From the NCBI RefSeq assembly GCF_937616625.2, contig NC_065570.1, positions 134,001 to 198,000 of the forward strand: 64,000 nucleotides of DNA, read 5' to 3'. Positions 25,921-36,483 of the stretch are shown one piece after another. The translations under genes and the position numbers were made by a program. Every line of letters starts with the position of its first letter. Within the stretch, counting starts at the first letter, position 1. The notes beneath the pieces were generated by a model. That model was not told the DNA's origin and searched no databases. It was given only the letters and a program-made list of their open reading frames with translations. This stretch comes from Mercurialis annua (Eukaryota > Streptophyta > Magnoliopsida > Malpighiales > Euphorbiaceae).

Positions 25921-26933
25921 CTTATACAGCCCCAAAAGTTGCCTCGACATGCTCCCGACACCCCTAACTCATTCTGACATGCCTTTACATCAATAATACA
26001 CAAAATTCAACTTAATAATCATCAAAAATGTCAAAACCGACGTGGTTACGGTTGATACGATTCAATCGCAACAAAACAGCCTAAATATCTTCCATTTCAG
26101 CAACAAAAACCTGAAAATTACCTTGATTAAAAGCTTGGGGAAGATAGAGGATCGAATTCTCGATCCAACGGCGCGAGAATCACTCGATTTCGTCGAGAAA
26201 CGAAGAAACGGCGGTGAATCGAAATTGATCGCCACTTTTCTCCTTTCTCTGATGCATTTCCTTCTTCTGGACAATTCTTTTTTCTTCTTCTTATCTTCAT
26301 CTCTTATATATATTTATCTTGGCAAATATACCACTTTCATCCTTCATTTCTTTAACTTGAACTATTTCTCTTTTAAACTTTCTATTCTTAATCCAATGAT
26401 TAATATACACTTTAACTCAATTACTTTCGTATTATTTATATTCAAATAAATAATACTAACACAAGATTATTACTTTCCGTAAATAATCTTTTAATTACTA
26501 TTCTCGAGGTTTAGTTGGTTAATTTGCACTTTGGTCCTTGAACTTTTCAAAAGTTGCAATTTAGCACAAAATGCATCCGCGTCCAAATTTTAAAAGGTCT
26601 CCGATTGACCTCAAACTTTTACCACTTATACTATATAACATTTCGCGGACCTTGGCGAAATAATTTTCACTTCGGGATTTATATGGCTAAATTACCATTT
26701 TAGTCCCTATACTCTATTTTGCGATTTTATTAACATTTTTCTTTTCTAATTCCAATTCCAACTTTAGAACGGAAATATAATGTTAAATCTCTCGCAATAA
26801 TCCTTTCGAATCCGTCCTGCTAAAATTTAATATTTATCTTAATTTCTCGGAAATCTTTTCGATATCGCCACTCTGGCGACCTAACACTGGACACGTGGTC
26901 CAATTAAATACTTAAATATTTTGGGGCATTACA

Positions 26934-27572
26934 GAAATCATCCATAAATACTTCCATGATATCTTCTATCATGTCGGCGAAGATAGATGCCATACACCTT
27001 TGAAAGGTGGCGGGGGCATTGCAAAGCCCAAAAGGCATCCGGCGGTATGCAAAAGTTTTGTAGGGGCAAGTGAACGTCGTCTTTTCTTGATCGTTCGGGA
27101 AGATGAGTATTTGATTATACCCGGAATAACCGTCAAGAAAACAATAGTACTTGTGACCCACCACTCTCTCTAACATTTGGTCAATGAATGGCAATGGGAA
27201 GTGGTCCTTCCGAGTTTTCGCGTTTAGCTTCTGGTAGTCAATACACACTCGACGTCCTGTTACCGTACGAGTTGAGATTTGCTCCCCTTTCTCATTTTCA
27301 ATCACGGTCATTCCCCCCTTCTTGGGCACACATTGGATGGGGCTTACCCAACCACTATCCAAGATATGATAGATGATTCCTGCGTTTAAGAGCTTGACTA
27401 TCTCCTTGTGTACCACTTCTTTCATATTCGGATTCAATCTTCTTTGCCTTTGAGTTGACTTCTTTGACTTGTCTTCGAGATGAATCTTGTGCATCACAAC
27501 TTGAGGGCTTATCCCTCGGATGTCGGAAGTTTGCCATCCCATTGTTAGTATATGACTTCTTACCACTTGCAC
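26934..27572 (-). pseudogene. Reverse transcriptase fragment, Athila type
   Basis: A run of about 213 residues covers the RT N-terminal half. Recognisable in order: WVSPIQCVPKKGG, VCIDYQKLNAKTRKDHFPLP, GYSGYNQI, MPFGLCNAPATFQ and the catalytic FMDD. These are the fingers and palm blocks of Ty3/gypsy RT, with Athila-like wording. The frame ends one codon after FMDD, where the LTR of another element begins (26933), so thumb, RNase H and integrase are gone. The enzyme would copy element RNA into DNA in the cytoplasmic particle; this copy cannot. The first residues before the conserved block may be low-quality reading. Confidence 0.9.
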
Positions 27573-28052
27573 AACCCTCTTTTCTTAAGCTTCTGAGAGC
27601 TTGTTGGAGATGATGATATGAAGTGTCTTGTTTTCACCCACAAAATCATACCAGAGATGAGGTGGTAAAGGTTTCATTTTCACAACTGGTGGTACCTCGG
27701 AGGAAGGAGGAGTAATTCCCTCATTCTTGAAAAAAAAATCTCCGGTTTAGGCTCATCTTCCTCTGAATACTTATCATTAACCTCATCGGAATGGAAACTA
27801 ACCTTCGAAAGTTGAGAAAAAACAGTCTCAGTTGACAAAATGCTTGTTTCTTTTGAGATAGAAGGTGTCTCGATCGAAACATAGGGTGTTTCGACCGAGA
27901 CAGCCTTGTTTCGATCGAAACAAGCTACTTGTTCTTCCTCACTGCTTTTTTCTTTGATGCCTGTTTATGAAGAAACAAAAGTATTTCGAAAGAAACAGGC
28001 TTCTGTGAATTTCTGATGTCCCAAACTCCCTTCTGTGCCATTATTAAGCCTC
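27573..28052 (-). pseudogene. Protease-RT spacer of element A with VS[VI]ET repeats
   Basis: Minus-strand pol DNA between protease and RT, without a long open frame. One frame between about 27990 and 27800 reads short repeats such as VSVETP, VSIETP and SKETS. At DNA level these are palindromic GTTTCGATCGAAAC-like words (27865-27990). The same kind of word recurs in this element's LTR (31297-31385). Confidence 0.6.
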
Positions 28053-28496
28053 TCAATTAATGTTCAATCTTAGTTGATCCTCAACCAATTCATCAACCAA
28101 TTCCATCCTCGTGCATTCTTCCTCCTCGATGGCATTCCGCATCGCTCTCTTCATGTCGAACTCGACCTTTTCTTCGTCGATTCTCATGGTAAGCTTTTCG
28201 GCATGCACATCAATCAAAGCCCGGCCGGTGTTCATGAATGGGCGACCAAGAATCATAGGACACTTCTTATCCACTACATAGTCTAAGATCACAAAATCCA
28301 CCAGGAAGATGAATTTATCCACTTTAACAAGCACATCCTCAACTATCCCACACGGCTTCTTAAGAGAGTGATCGGCGAGTTGTAATACCATCGAGGTACG
28401 CTTCACCGGTTGATCACTAAACAAGGACCTAAAAAGAAACAAAGGCATCAAATTTATGCTTGCACCTAAATCACATAAACAGTTAATCGAATTCAT
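28053..28496 (-). pseudogene. Retroviral-type aspartic protease, Athila type
   Basis: An open stretch of 147 codons shows the CDLGASINLMP block, where retropepsins have D-T/S-G: the catalytic Asp is kept, though Leu replaces Thr/Ser, as I recall also in Athila relatives. The second block ILGRPFMNTGRALID is the flap-distal motif typical of plant gypsy proteases. The enzyme would process the Gag-Pol polyprotein. It is in a separate frame context from RT, so the polyprotein is broken. The Met at 28496 is internal, not a true start. Confidence 0.8.
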
Positions 28497-29051
28497 GTTG
28501 CCAATAGTGCAAGGGATAATGAAACTCCCTAGATCTTTTATCTTTGTCGGTAGATCACTTTGGATGATAGAACTACAACTCTCCGTTAGAGAAATTGTTC
28601 TGCCTTATTCCCAACTACGCTTGTTCATAATTATATATTCCAAGAAGTTTGCATATTGAGGCATCTCCCTCAATGAATCCGCCAAACTAAGGTTGATTTG
28701 AAGCTTCTTGAAGATCTACAGATACTTGTGGAACTTCTGATTATCCTGCACTTTCTTCAACCTACCCGAAAATGGAACTTTAGGCACAAATGGAGGAGGT
28801 GGAGGCGGTCTCACATACGGTTCCTCAACTTCGACTACAACATCCTCATTAGCCTTGAGTGGCTCTTGACTAGAGCTAGCAACATCTGCCTCAATAATAG
28901 GCTCTTCCTCTTCCACTCTATGCCTCTTGCAATTAGATTTCTCAAGGGTTCTCCCACTTCTAAGCTCAACCGCTTTGAGTTGCTCCCTTGGGTTGTTTTC
29001 TGTAGTGGATGGCAATCCACCTTGAGCTCTTCCTTGAAGTGCAATTGTCAT
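28497..29051 (-). pseudogene. Gag-protease linker of element A
   Basis: The 28716-29051 frame encodes a linker with VELRSGRTLE, an acidic stretch and a proline run before VPKVPFSGRLKK, the usual Athila wording between Gag and protease. The region 28497-28715 continues it in another frame (KLQINLSLADSL, MPQYANFL), so at least one frameshift or stop lies near 28715. Confidence 0.65.
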
Positions 29052-30090
29052 TTGCGAAATTTGAGTCTCAAGGTGGTAAATAGTGGAGGCTTGATTCTTC
29101 TCTCTTTGCTTTGCCTCAAGCTCTTTTTACTTGTTCTCAAGATCCATTCTATCAAACTTCTCCAACAACCTATCCATCTTGCTCCCCTCATCTGAATTCC
29201 TTTGTGGTTGAAATCCGGGAGGGTGTTGAGGCCTACCACCAAAGTTGTTCCCTTGAATTTTGGTTGTGGTGGTAGTTACCTTGGTGTTGTTGAGGAGGTC
29301 TATTGCCACCTTGGAAACTTGGCCCCGCTTGTTGAGGAGCTTGAAAATTGCCTTGCCCATCATTATTCCTCCACCCAAAATTAGGATGGTTTCTACACCC
29401 CGAATTGTAAGTATTGGAATAGGGGTCATTCACTTGACGTTGCCCACCAACATAATTCACTTGTTCACTCCAAACTTGGCCTATGGCATAACACTCTCCA
29501 CTACTATGGTTGTAATCCCCACAATGCTCACATCCCACTTGCACATATGCCACCGAAGCATTCCTTAGAGCTACTTGCTTCTTTAAGGCATCCAATTGGC
29601 TTTGAAGAGAAGTATTCTTAACTTTCATAGTTTCAAACTCTTGAACTTGATCAAGTGTCATCACCGACTTTTGGGCCGGTGGTCTTTTTCTTTCCGAGGA
29701 CCAATTACTACTAACCATGGCCAACTTCTCAATCAAATCATTTGCCTCATCATATGTCTTTTGCATCAAAGAACCCCCCCGATGCCGAGTCGATGGTAGC
29801 CCTTGTAGTCTCACTCAAGCCATCATAAAATATTTGTATCACATGCTCTCGTTTTAGGCAATGGTGACGGACATGTCTTTGGAGATCCTTGAACCTCTCC
29901 CAAGCTTCGTAAAGTGATTCCTCCTCGTATTGGTAGAAGTCGATGATGTCATTCGTCAACTTTGCGGTCCTACCCACTGGAAAATACTTATTGAGAAAGG
30001 CTTGGGCGAGATCCTTCCAATTGAGGATCGAATCGTTGGGTAGTGAGTGAAGCCACAAGCTTGCTATGTATCTCAATGATACAACACTAT
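29052..30090 (-). pseudogene. Gag of Athila-like element A, frameshifted
   Basis: Two overlapping frames (30076-29750 and 29814-29233) make up the capsid region. The first has the retrotransposon gag block (WLHSLPNDSI, AFLNKYFP, SLYEAWERFKDL) and the second a single CCHC-like knuckle, C-x2-C-GDYN-H-x4-C (CEHCGDYNHSSGEC), then a Gln/Asn/Gly-rich tail. The frame changes near a run of seven C at about 29774, a likely slip. Gag would package element RNA. 29052-29232 lies in a third frame. The Met at 30076 is close behind the primer site, so the true N-terminus is short or eroded. Confidence 0.8.
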
Positions 30091-30108
30091 CCCCGGCAAC
30101 AACGCCAA
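30091..30108 (-). other. Primer-binding site, tRNA-Asp type
   Basis: The minus strand reads TGGCGTTGTTGCCGGGGA, one or two changes from the tRNA-Asp site typical of Athila elements. It lies 5 bp inside the LTR boundary at 30114. Confidence 0.85.
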
Positions 30109-31087
30109 AAATTTGTTGATAAAATTACCAACTCGTAATACTCGATAAGTCGAGGTCGAACCCACAAGGATAGAGGTTAAGCAAGAATGATTTTCACTCA
30201 AATCTTAATTCGTCTAGCGATAGAAAGGCATTGTTTGAGTTTTAACAAGTAAAAAGAAATAGAATTAATTACTTTGCAAACTAGATTATAAACTAATTTA
30301 CTCAACAATCAATCAAACACAGATTTAACAATAAGTAAAAAACGTTTAGAGGTCACTAACAAATACCGGAAGAATCCTAGGTGGTTAGGGTTGTGTACTG
30401 AAGTAGGCTCGGATCAAGCTATCCTAAGGCCTTAACGTCCGCTCTCTCGAGTCTAGAGTTAAGAAAAATCGCACCTTGATTAATAAGTCGAAATCTAAAT
30501 CGCCCTCGCGTAATTAGATTTTGCCTACATCAATCAAACACAATTAACGAGCAAACTTATAGACCACCTATTTCCTAAACCGCCTTCGCGTGATTAGGTC
30601 TTAGGTTCGTTATTGCTATTGTCCGTCTAGTCAACTAGCTCTCGCTCAATCAACTAAAATACCAACCAAAGGTTAAGAGATCGAATCAACTTAGGCATTA
30701 AACACAACAATCACAACTAACCCTAACTAATACACTAGCCCTAACCAACTAATCAACTAATAAGCATTCATTAGCAAACCCTAAACAAGGGGGTTTAGCT
30801 ACTAACAACTAACATGATATCAACAAACAAGCAATAATAGAGATTAAACATAGTGTAAAGAGTAATTACCTTGTAATAGTAAATGGGGACCCAAAGCATT
30901 AAATAGATAATGTAGAACACTAATGATGAAAGGAATAGTAATCTTATATTAATGATAATAACTTGAATCCACAATAAAAGCTTTTAATGTCACTAAGAGT
31001 AAAAGGAATAAAATCTGGAAAAACTAAAATAATGGAGGCTATAATCATCAAAGTAAGTGCGTAACCCTAAAATAGGAAAAGAAGGGA

Positions 31088-31098
31088 TCCTTTTATAG
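31088..31098 (-). promoter_or_regulatory. Putative TATA box in LTR of element A
   Basis: The minus strand reads CTATAAAAGGA, in the U3 part of the LTR some 980 bp before the LTR end. A reasonable RNA polymerase II TATA box; activity is inferred only. Confidence 0.5.
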
Positions 31099-31296
31099 TT
31101 CAAGGATATAAAAGGAATAAAATTACATCATATGAAAAGTCTAGATGAAGCAATCAATCAAAATAGACTAAGGATTTGTCCACATGTGCCATTTCAGCTT
31201 CTAATCACGTGTCTTCATTAAAGAGGTGTTTCTGTCCGAAATGAGCTTGTTTCTTCCAAAATAAGTTAAGTAAAAATGCTCTCTGATCTGCCCAGA

Positions 31297-31385
31297 CATG
31301 GTTTCGATCGAAACCACCCTTTTCTGGATCGAGACAAGGGTTTCTAGGGGTGTTTCGATCGCAACCACCTTTGTTTCAGTCAAAA
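31297..31385. repeat. TCGATCGA-centred palindrome cluster in Athila A LTR
   Basis: GTTTCGATCGAAAC, then TCTGGATCGAGAC, then GTTTCGATCGCAAC lie in under 90 bp. On the minus strand one frame reads VAIETP, VSIQK and VSIET, like the repeats in the protease-RT spacer. Confidence 0.65.
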
Positions 31386-31582
31386 TAGCCCCTGGCTTGG
31401 AGTCTTCTGCTTCTTTTGGCTTGGTTTGCTCCGATTACGCACCACTTTGCTCGATTCTCATCAATATGTACCTGAAACACTTCGACATGAAAATGAGAAA
31501 CAAAACACCTCAAATGGACACCAAAACATAACATAGTTACATCAAATAGACAAGTATAATAGGTGTAATTCTACACCTATCA

Positions 31583-31819
31583 TGAGCGAGACGGCCGGAG
31601 CTGGTACTGGACTGGTTCGACATATTGGAGGCTCGATGTATGCTTTGAAGCATAAGGTTGTTTTGGTGTATATCTTTTATTTTAATTATTACAGTATTTT
31701 ATTTATATTATTTTGTTATATTAACTTATAAATTACTAATTGATTAGTGTACACTTATATCAATTTACTTGTGCATTAATTTTTGCTTGAGGACAAGCAA
31801 TTGTTCTAGTGCGGGGTAG
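31583..31819 (+). mobile_element. 3' internal end of Athila-like element B
   Basis: A plus-strand remnant recognised by TTGCTTGAGGACAAGCAA (about 31783) followed by GTGCGGGGTAG, the sequence that in Athila elements precedes the 3' LTR. The G-run acts as polypurine tract. Everything upstream is replaced by element A, so A appears inserted into, or recombined with, B. A short open frame from 31583 (ETAGAGTGLVRHIGG) is not recognised. Confidence 0.6.
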
Positions 31820-32059
31820 TTTAATAAGACTCTAATTTACGTAATTTATATATTACCTTTATTACGTATTTTAATCCTTTTTACGTAAAATAGAAGAGTT
31901 TATAGTTACTTTTACTCTTTTTGTAATTTTTAGTATAAAGTGTAAATAATTAACATTTGTAGAGTATTGAATAAAACAGAGTTTAATTGGAAAAATAGTC
32001 AAGCCAGACTAATTCGGGTCAAGAACAAGACAGTCAACCAAAATCCGAGTCAAACCGGT

Positions 32060-32220
32060 CAGCAAACGGTCAAACCAGAGCAAGGAACCCAAAGCAAAAG
32101 GTCAACCGGCCCCCGTTATCAGACCGGATCCAGACCAGTCGAGCTTCTGCCTACAAAAAAGGTTAAACCAGCTCTGGACCGGTGCTCGATACCAAGCCGG
32201 TTCCAGGCCGGTTGAGCCTC
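32060..32220. repeat. CCGGTT-rich short repeats in LTR B
   Basis: Two related blocks of about 30 bp: one reads CCAGACCAGTCGAGCTTCTG, the other CCAGGCCGGTTGAGCCTCTG. ACCGG/CCGGT words are scattered around them. A third LTR family in this window with a compact repeat patch. Confidence 0.5.
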
Positions 32221-32508
32221 TGAATGCGATCAAATTGTCCATTTTGGACACTTCCGGAAGTCTTACTAGGTGCTTATTGACTCCCATATGAACATATCTT
32301 TGATTCACACTCAAGATGGGATTTTTCCTTGACTTGCACATAAAGAAATGAGCTTTGTCAAATACTCCATCTCATTATGGAAATGAGATTTGCAAGCTTG
32401 ACTCCAATCAAGCTACACAAGGCAAGAAAGAGACCAAGCTTGGATCCCACTCAAGATGAGATAAGGAAAGAAGATCTTCCATGACTTGACTACCACTCCT
32501 TTTATGCC

Positions 32509-32517
32509 TATAAATAG
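32509..32517 (+). promoter_or_regulatory. Putative TATA box of LTR B
   Basis: TATAAATAG, followed about 30 bp later by an A/T-rich CATTCACTTACAC region where transcription could begin. The insertion at 32662 lies about 145 bp downstream, so any transcript would run into the inserted element. Confidence 0.55.
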
Positions 32518-32656
32518 GACACATTTGTGTAGAGAAATATTCATTCACTTACACTTGCAATTGTGTAAACAATTACTCTAAAATAGTCTTTATCAACCAT
32601 TATTCTCTTCTCATATGTTCTCAAGGTGTAACAATTTTATTGTTATTTACAATATG

Positions 32657-32661
32657 ACAAT
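32657..32661. other. Left target-site duplication ACAAT
   Basis: The 5-bp ACAAT directly before the 5' LTR is repeated at 41613-41617 directly after the 3' LTR. Five bases is the normal gypsy duplication. Confidence 0.9.
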
Positions 32662-33508
32662 TCTAATACCCCAAAATATTTAATTAGCTAATTGGACCAT
32701 GTATCCAGTTTTGATTCGCCAGAGTGGCGATATCAGAAGAATTTCTGAAAGAGATAAAGTAAAGAAATTTCAAGTAGGTCGGTTTTGAGAAACTAATTAT
32801 GCGAAATTTAGGTTATATTTCAATTCTAAAATTAGAATTGGAATTAAAAGGAAAAATGTCAAGAAAAGTCCAAAATAAAGTTCAGGGACTAAAGTGGTAA
32901 TTTAGCCACTACGTCTCAAAAATGGATATTTATAAGTTTTGATGAGAAAATATTAATATTGGGATTCGTATTGTTTATCGGATATAAATAATACGTAACA
33001 GTAATAATTTAAGAGTTAATTGATTTAATTACGGACTAAATCGAACGAAAGAAAGTTCAAAAGTTATTTTGTAACAAAAGAATAGAATAAGGATGAAAAG
33101 GAGATTTTAGCCATGATATATATAATTTGGGGTATGAATCAGATGAACATAAGGAAGGATCCAGAAACCAATTTAAAATCATCGTTTCACTTCGTTCGTT
33201 CGCCGATTCTCCGTTCGTCGTCCGATTAAAGTGATTTTTGCGGCAATCTCTTCAGAATTCAAGCCTCTACCTTCCCCGAGCGTCAAAACAAGGTGAGGTA
33301 TACGTTTTTATGATGAAAAATGAATAATGGATGGCTGTTTGGTGTGGCGCCGTTACGGTTTGAGTCGAAATTACGTATAACAAGTAAAAATCGTTGTTTA
33401 TGAGCGTTTCGCAAGTAGGTTTTGATGTATATACGTATATAAGCATGTCGGGACTGTGTTGGACGGATTTTAGTGTGAGAAATCGACGGAAGAGGCCGAA
33501 AACGAGTG

Positions 33509-33667
33509 CCTCACGTCGTGAGACATTGTCTCACGACGTGAGACACGTCTCGCGACGCGAGACAAGGTCTCACGACGCGAGACCAAGTCTCGCGACGCGA
33601 GACTGACTGTCACGTCGTGAGACCCCCTTTCACGACGTGAGAGCAGCTAGGCACGATGTGCCTAGCC
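33509..33667. repeat. Array of eight short palindromes in 5' LTR
   Basis: Eight consecutive near-perfect palindromes of 15-19 bp, spaced by 0-6 bp: CTCACGTCGTGAG, GTCTCACGACGTGAGAC, GTCTCGCGACGCGAGAC, GTCTCACGACGCGAGAC, another GTCTCGCGACGCGAGAC, a TCACGTCGTGA and a TCACGACGTGA version, and finally CTAGGCACGATGTGCCTAG. Every unit holds CpG and an ACGT or CGCG core. Could be a hairpin-forming or bZIP-binding (CACGTC/GACGTG) region; that is inference. Confidence 0.9.
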
Positions 33668-34007
33668 GTCGCCGACCCCCGTTGGTCGTATCGAGGTCCG
33701 ACACGACCTAGCTCAACCCAGAAACATTATATGAACTCCGAAAACATGTGAAGCGAGTGGCGAACTTAATAATGTGGAATAAGGTTCACTTTTAGGTACT
33801 AAACGCGTATTTGACTTTTTAATGTGTCAGACGCGTCAACGAGCAGTGAGGGCACCAAACGAGGTCTAGTGCGAGCATATCATTACATAGATCACCTCAT
33901 TGATTGGATAGCGGTCACTGTGAGTTGCACTTTACTTTCGTGTATTATCGATTAATATTATTTTGATATCATATTATATATATATACTGTTTATATGCAT
34001 CGCACTA

Positions 34008-34009
<2 letters not shown>

Positions 34010-34094
<85 letters not shown>
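34010..34094. repeat. (TA)n microsatellite in 5' LTR
   Basis: 85 bp of pure TA. The same position in the 3' LTR has only 20 bp (40561-40580), so the tract expanded or contracted after insertion. Confidence 0.95.
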
Positions 34095-34097
<3 letters not shown>

Positions 34098-35128
34098 TTG
34101 TTGATATGCTACGTATTTTGATTAAGTTTTATGTAAGAGAACCTAGTATACGATCCAACGAAACTAGCTACCTATTGGGTGTCAATAGGTTGTGTGATCA
34201 CCAGTAATTGAGTCAGTCTAGCGTGTCTGGCTATGAGATATGATTTGAGATGCATGCATGATTTGATTATGAAAGCTATGATATGGATGCGATACGAGAG
34301 TGAACTCGGTTACAGTGTAACCTGAGCCCCGTATCTAGTAGGTTGGACCTACCAGTGGGTTGGATCCACCACTTTGGGATTAAGAGATATGTTCTGACTG
34401 ACGTGGTTGAACGTGAACGCTCCCGGGTCAGACTATTGGAATCAGGATGATTTGAATAATAGTGAATTAAGTTATGTTTCAAGATTTTAGTTTCGAAAGG
34501 ATCGAGTACTTGTTCATATGTATTTTTATATTAATATTCTTTTGAAATTAGATGCTATGTTTTATAATAATACCGTTAGTAAACTACAGACTCACTCAGT
34601 ATATTCCCAAATACTGATCCCTCACCTTTGATGTCTTTCAGGTACTTAGTATGTGGACCTAGCTAGAGGCCAATTTTGAAGTCCAGAAGTCAGCTGTGTA
34701 TGTTTAGTATCTGACTTCTGTGAATGCTGCAGTAGTGGTCCTGTGTGACAGAGTCGTAGCCTAGACAGCAGTACATTTTGATTATACAGATTACTTGCTG
34801 TCCTGTTTATATGTCTTTGTAGGCTATGTGTTTTATATGTTGTGCACGGCACCAGATGCCGGTTTTATGTTGGATACACTAACTGATGGATATAGTACCG
34901 TGAGGCCAGTTCGTACAGGGTACGGTAACTAGAGCCCGCGAGGTTTTTGAAGAGTTAGTGTAAATGTTTGTGTATATATGTTATGTATATTTGCTTCTGT
35001 TGCTTTATGTTATTTGTTTATTATTTATGAAAAATTAATAGTGATTTAAGGCTTGCTACGGGTTCTGGAGCTACCACTCCCGTTCCCTAGCGCCGGTTGC
35101 GGCTCATTATTTTGGATAGTGACAATGT

Positions 35129-35140
35129 TGGTATCAGAGC
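35129..35140 (+). other. Primer-binding site of element 2, tRNA-iMet
   Basis: TGGTATCAGAGC, 4 bp after the 5' LTR end. Identical to the site of reverse-oriented element 1. Confidence 0.93.
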
Positions 35141-35751
35141 GGTTAGTCCAGTTACCACTGCAAGTTTGTTTTGATAATTGTTTGAGAGCAGTTGGTCCAG
35201 TTACCACAGCTAGTTTGTTTTGGATGTCTGTCTGAATTGTGAAACTTTGTCAGTAAGTAAACCTAGGAACTACTACAGCAAGAGAGTCAAACCTTAGTTG
35301 TTTGCATTTGATTGATATGTGCATTATTAGGAGAATGTGATATAACGCGCGCGAACCGAGATAGTTAAGCGAATAAAGTGATTAATGAATGCAAATACGA
35401 ACGACTAAGGCAATCAAGTGTGTATTGCTCGTGTAAGGAATATTAAGTGATTCCATATTTATGAATTATGTATAGACTGATTGAAAGTTTAATGTTTGTA
35501 ATGCCTTATGAGATGATAATGAAGATAAGCAATGAAAAAGGGGGCTCAGATGGTCGTTGACGTTTGGAACTGTTTCTTTTCAGCATGTCTGGGCAGAACG
35601 GAGCTCAGTCACATGCTGCAGAGGAACGGAGGAAGCGCCTCCTATTTATCAAAATGGATTTCACAACGAAGTAGGCGGACCATTTGAAGTCCACCAGAAA
35701 TGATTCCACATAGACATTGGGAGATCATCTGAGATATATTAAAATGGTTTC

Positions 35752-36483
35752 ATGTCAGTATCAGAAATTGGTAGTTCTTCTAGGGTTAGAGGTAGAACTC
35801 ACTCGCTTGAAATGGAGCACAGTGAGGAAAGTGAGGAAGATCCCGAGGAAGATCCAGAGGAGGATTTAGAGGAAGAATCAAAAGAAGTTCCTCAAGAGGA
35901 GGACTTTGAAGAAGAAGAGTTATCAGATGAGTCAGACGTCGAGGAGTATCGGAGTGAACATTTTTAGTCCACTGTGTGGAGATACCGCAATTTGAGAGAG
36001 GATACAGAGATAGCTAAAGGTCAGGAGCATGTGGTTTTGAATCAGGTTAGGAGGCAAATGCGTTCCTTTTCTAAAGGAATACTACCAGTGGGACTGTATT
36101 CCTTTGACTTTCTGCGCATGGACAAAAGAGTTCCAGACCTTAATGAAGATAATAGAACAATCAACCACAGATACGTCGGCGGCTTAGGACCCGAGTTTGG
36201 TGAGCTATATGAGCAAGTAGGTGAACATTTTAGGACGCTCACTATGATGGCCCGTAGGATTGAGACTAACCGTGAGTGGGAGGGCGATCCCGTACGACCC
36301 TTCTATTTTAGGCGTGAGTTCCATCCGGACTACGTCAACCCATCCTCTGGTAGTAGGACTAACCCCTACTTTATGCATAGAGGCGGAGGCAACTCCGGTA
36401 GAAGAGTTAGGGGACGACACACTGGAATAGTTATTAGGGAACCTAGCGTTCCACATCAGGCACCCCCAGGTATAAATGATTAA
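35752..36483 (+). pseudogene. Gag-like open frame of element 2 with an in-frame TAG
   Basis: Two stretches, 35752-35967 (71 codons) and 35974-36483 (169 codons), lie in the same frame separated by a single TAG. The first half is strongly acidic, with EDPEED-type repeats at residues 28-45. The second is basic, with YVGGLGPEFGELYEQVGEHF in its middle and an Arg/Gly-rich tail (GRRVRGRHTG). It stands where gag should be, about 600 bp after the primer site. I see no zinc knuckle and cannot match a named Gag. It could be a nucleocapsid-like protein of a non-autonomous element, or a decayed gag start. Confidence 0.5.

Larger units (their letters stand above)
23901..26933 (-). mobile_element. 5' LTR of reverse-oriented chromovirus-like element 1
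   Basis: A 3033 bp LTR bounded by TGT...ACA. On the minus strand it starts TGTAATGCCCCAAAATATTT and ends in GTGACA, and shares landmarks with the LTRs of the complete element: the GCCAGAGTGGCGATAT start region, the block around CTATTGGGTGTCAATAGG, and the GGAGCTACCACTCCC end region. It is about 0.57 kb longer than those LTRs, partly because of an inserted 286 bp MITE. The element is inserted into Athila-like element A; the base after 26933 is already inside that element's RT. The other LTR is not in the window. Confidence 0.85.
26934..31582 (-). mobile_element. Athila-like Ty3/gypsy element A (5' half, degraded)
   Basis: On the minus strand the order is LTR (31582-30114), tRNA-Asp-type primer-binding site (30108-30091), gag, protease, spacer and the start of reverse transcriptase, which is cut at 26934 by insertion of chromovirus-like element 1. 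RNase H, integrase and the 3' LTR are absent. Lineage is inferred from the primer site, the RT and protease wording and the gag domain, all typical of Athila. Several frameshifts make it a non-functional relic. Confidence 0.85.
30114..31582 (-). mobile_element. 5' LTR of Athila-like element A
   Basis: 1469 bp, starting TGATAGGTG and ending ATCAACA on the minus strand. The U5 end has the Athila-like GTGGGTTCGACCTCG wording (around 30155). The outer boundary at 31582 is inferred from the TG...CA rule and from the start of different sequence at 31583, so it could be off by some bases. No target duplication can be tested because the other end is lost. Confidence 0.75.
31820..32661 (+). mobile_element. 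3' LTR of Athila-like element B, first part
   Basis: Begins about TTTAATAAGAC after the polypurine stretch and runs to the ACAAT duplication, where the 8.95 kb element is inserted. It continues at 41618. The exact start is uncertain by a few bases. It contains a TATA box and a patch of CCGGTT-rich short repeats (32060-32220). The 82 and 79 codon ORFs inside it are not credible genes. Confidence 0.7.
32662..35124 (+). repeat. 5' LTR of element 2 (2463 bp)
   Basis: Starts TCTAATACCCC (expected TGT, second base mutated) and ends GTGACA. It contains the palindrome array (33509-33667), an 85-bp TA run and conserved blocks shared with the other two LTRs. Confidence 0.9.

Noticed and set aside
27188..29799. 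Plus-strand ORFs across Athila element A
   Set aside because: They are antisense shadows of the minus-strand gag, protease and RT reading frames.
33394..33606. ORF with repeated SRRET/THDV-like peptides in the LTR
   Set aside because: It is the translation of the palindrome array; the equivalent in the 3' LTR shifts with unit number and there is no gene context.
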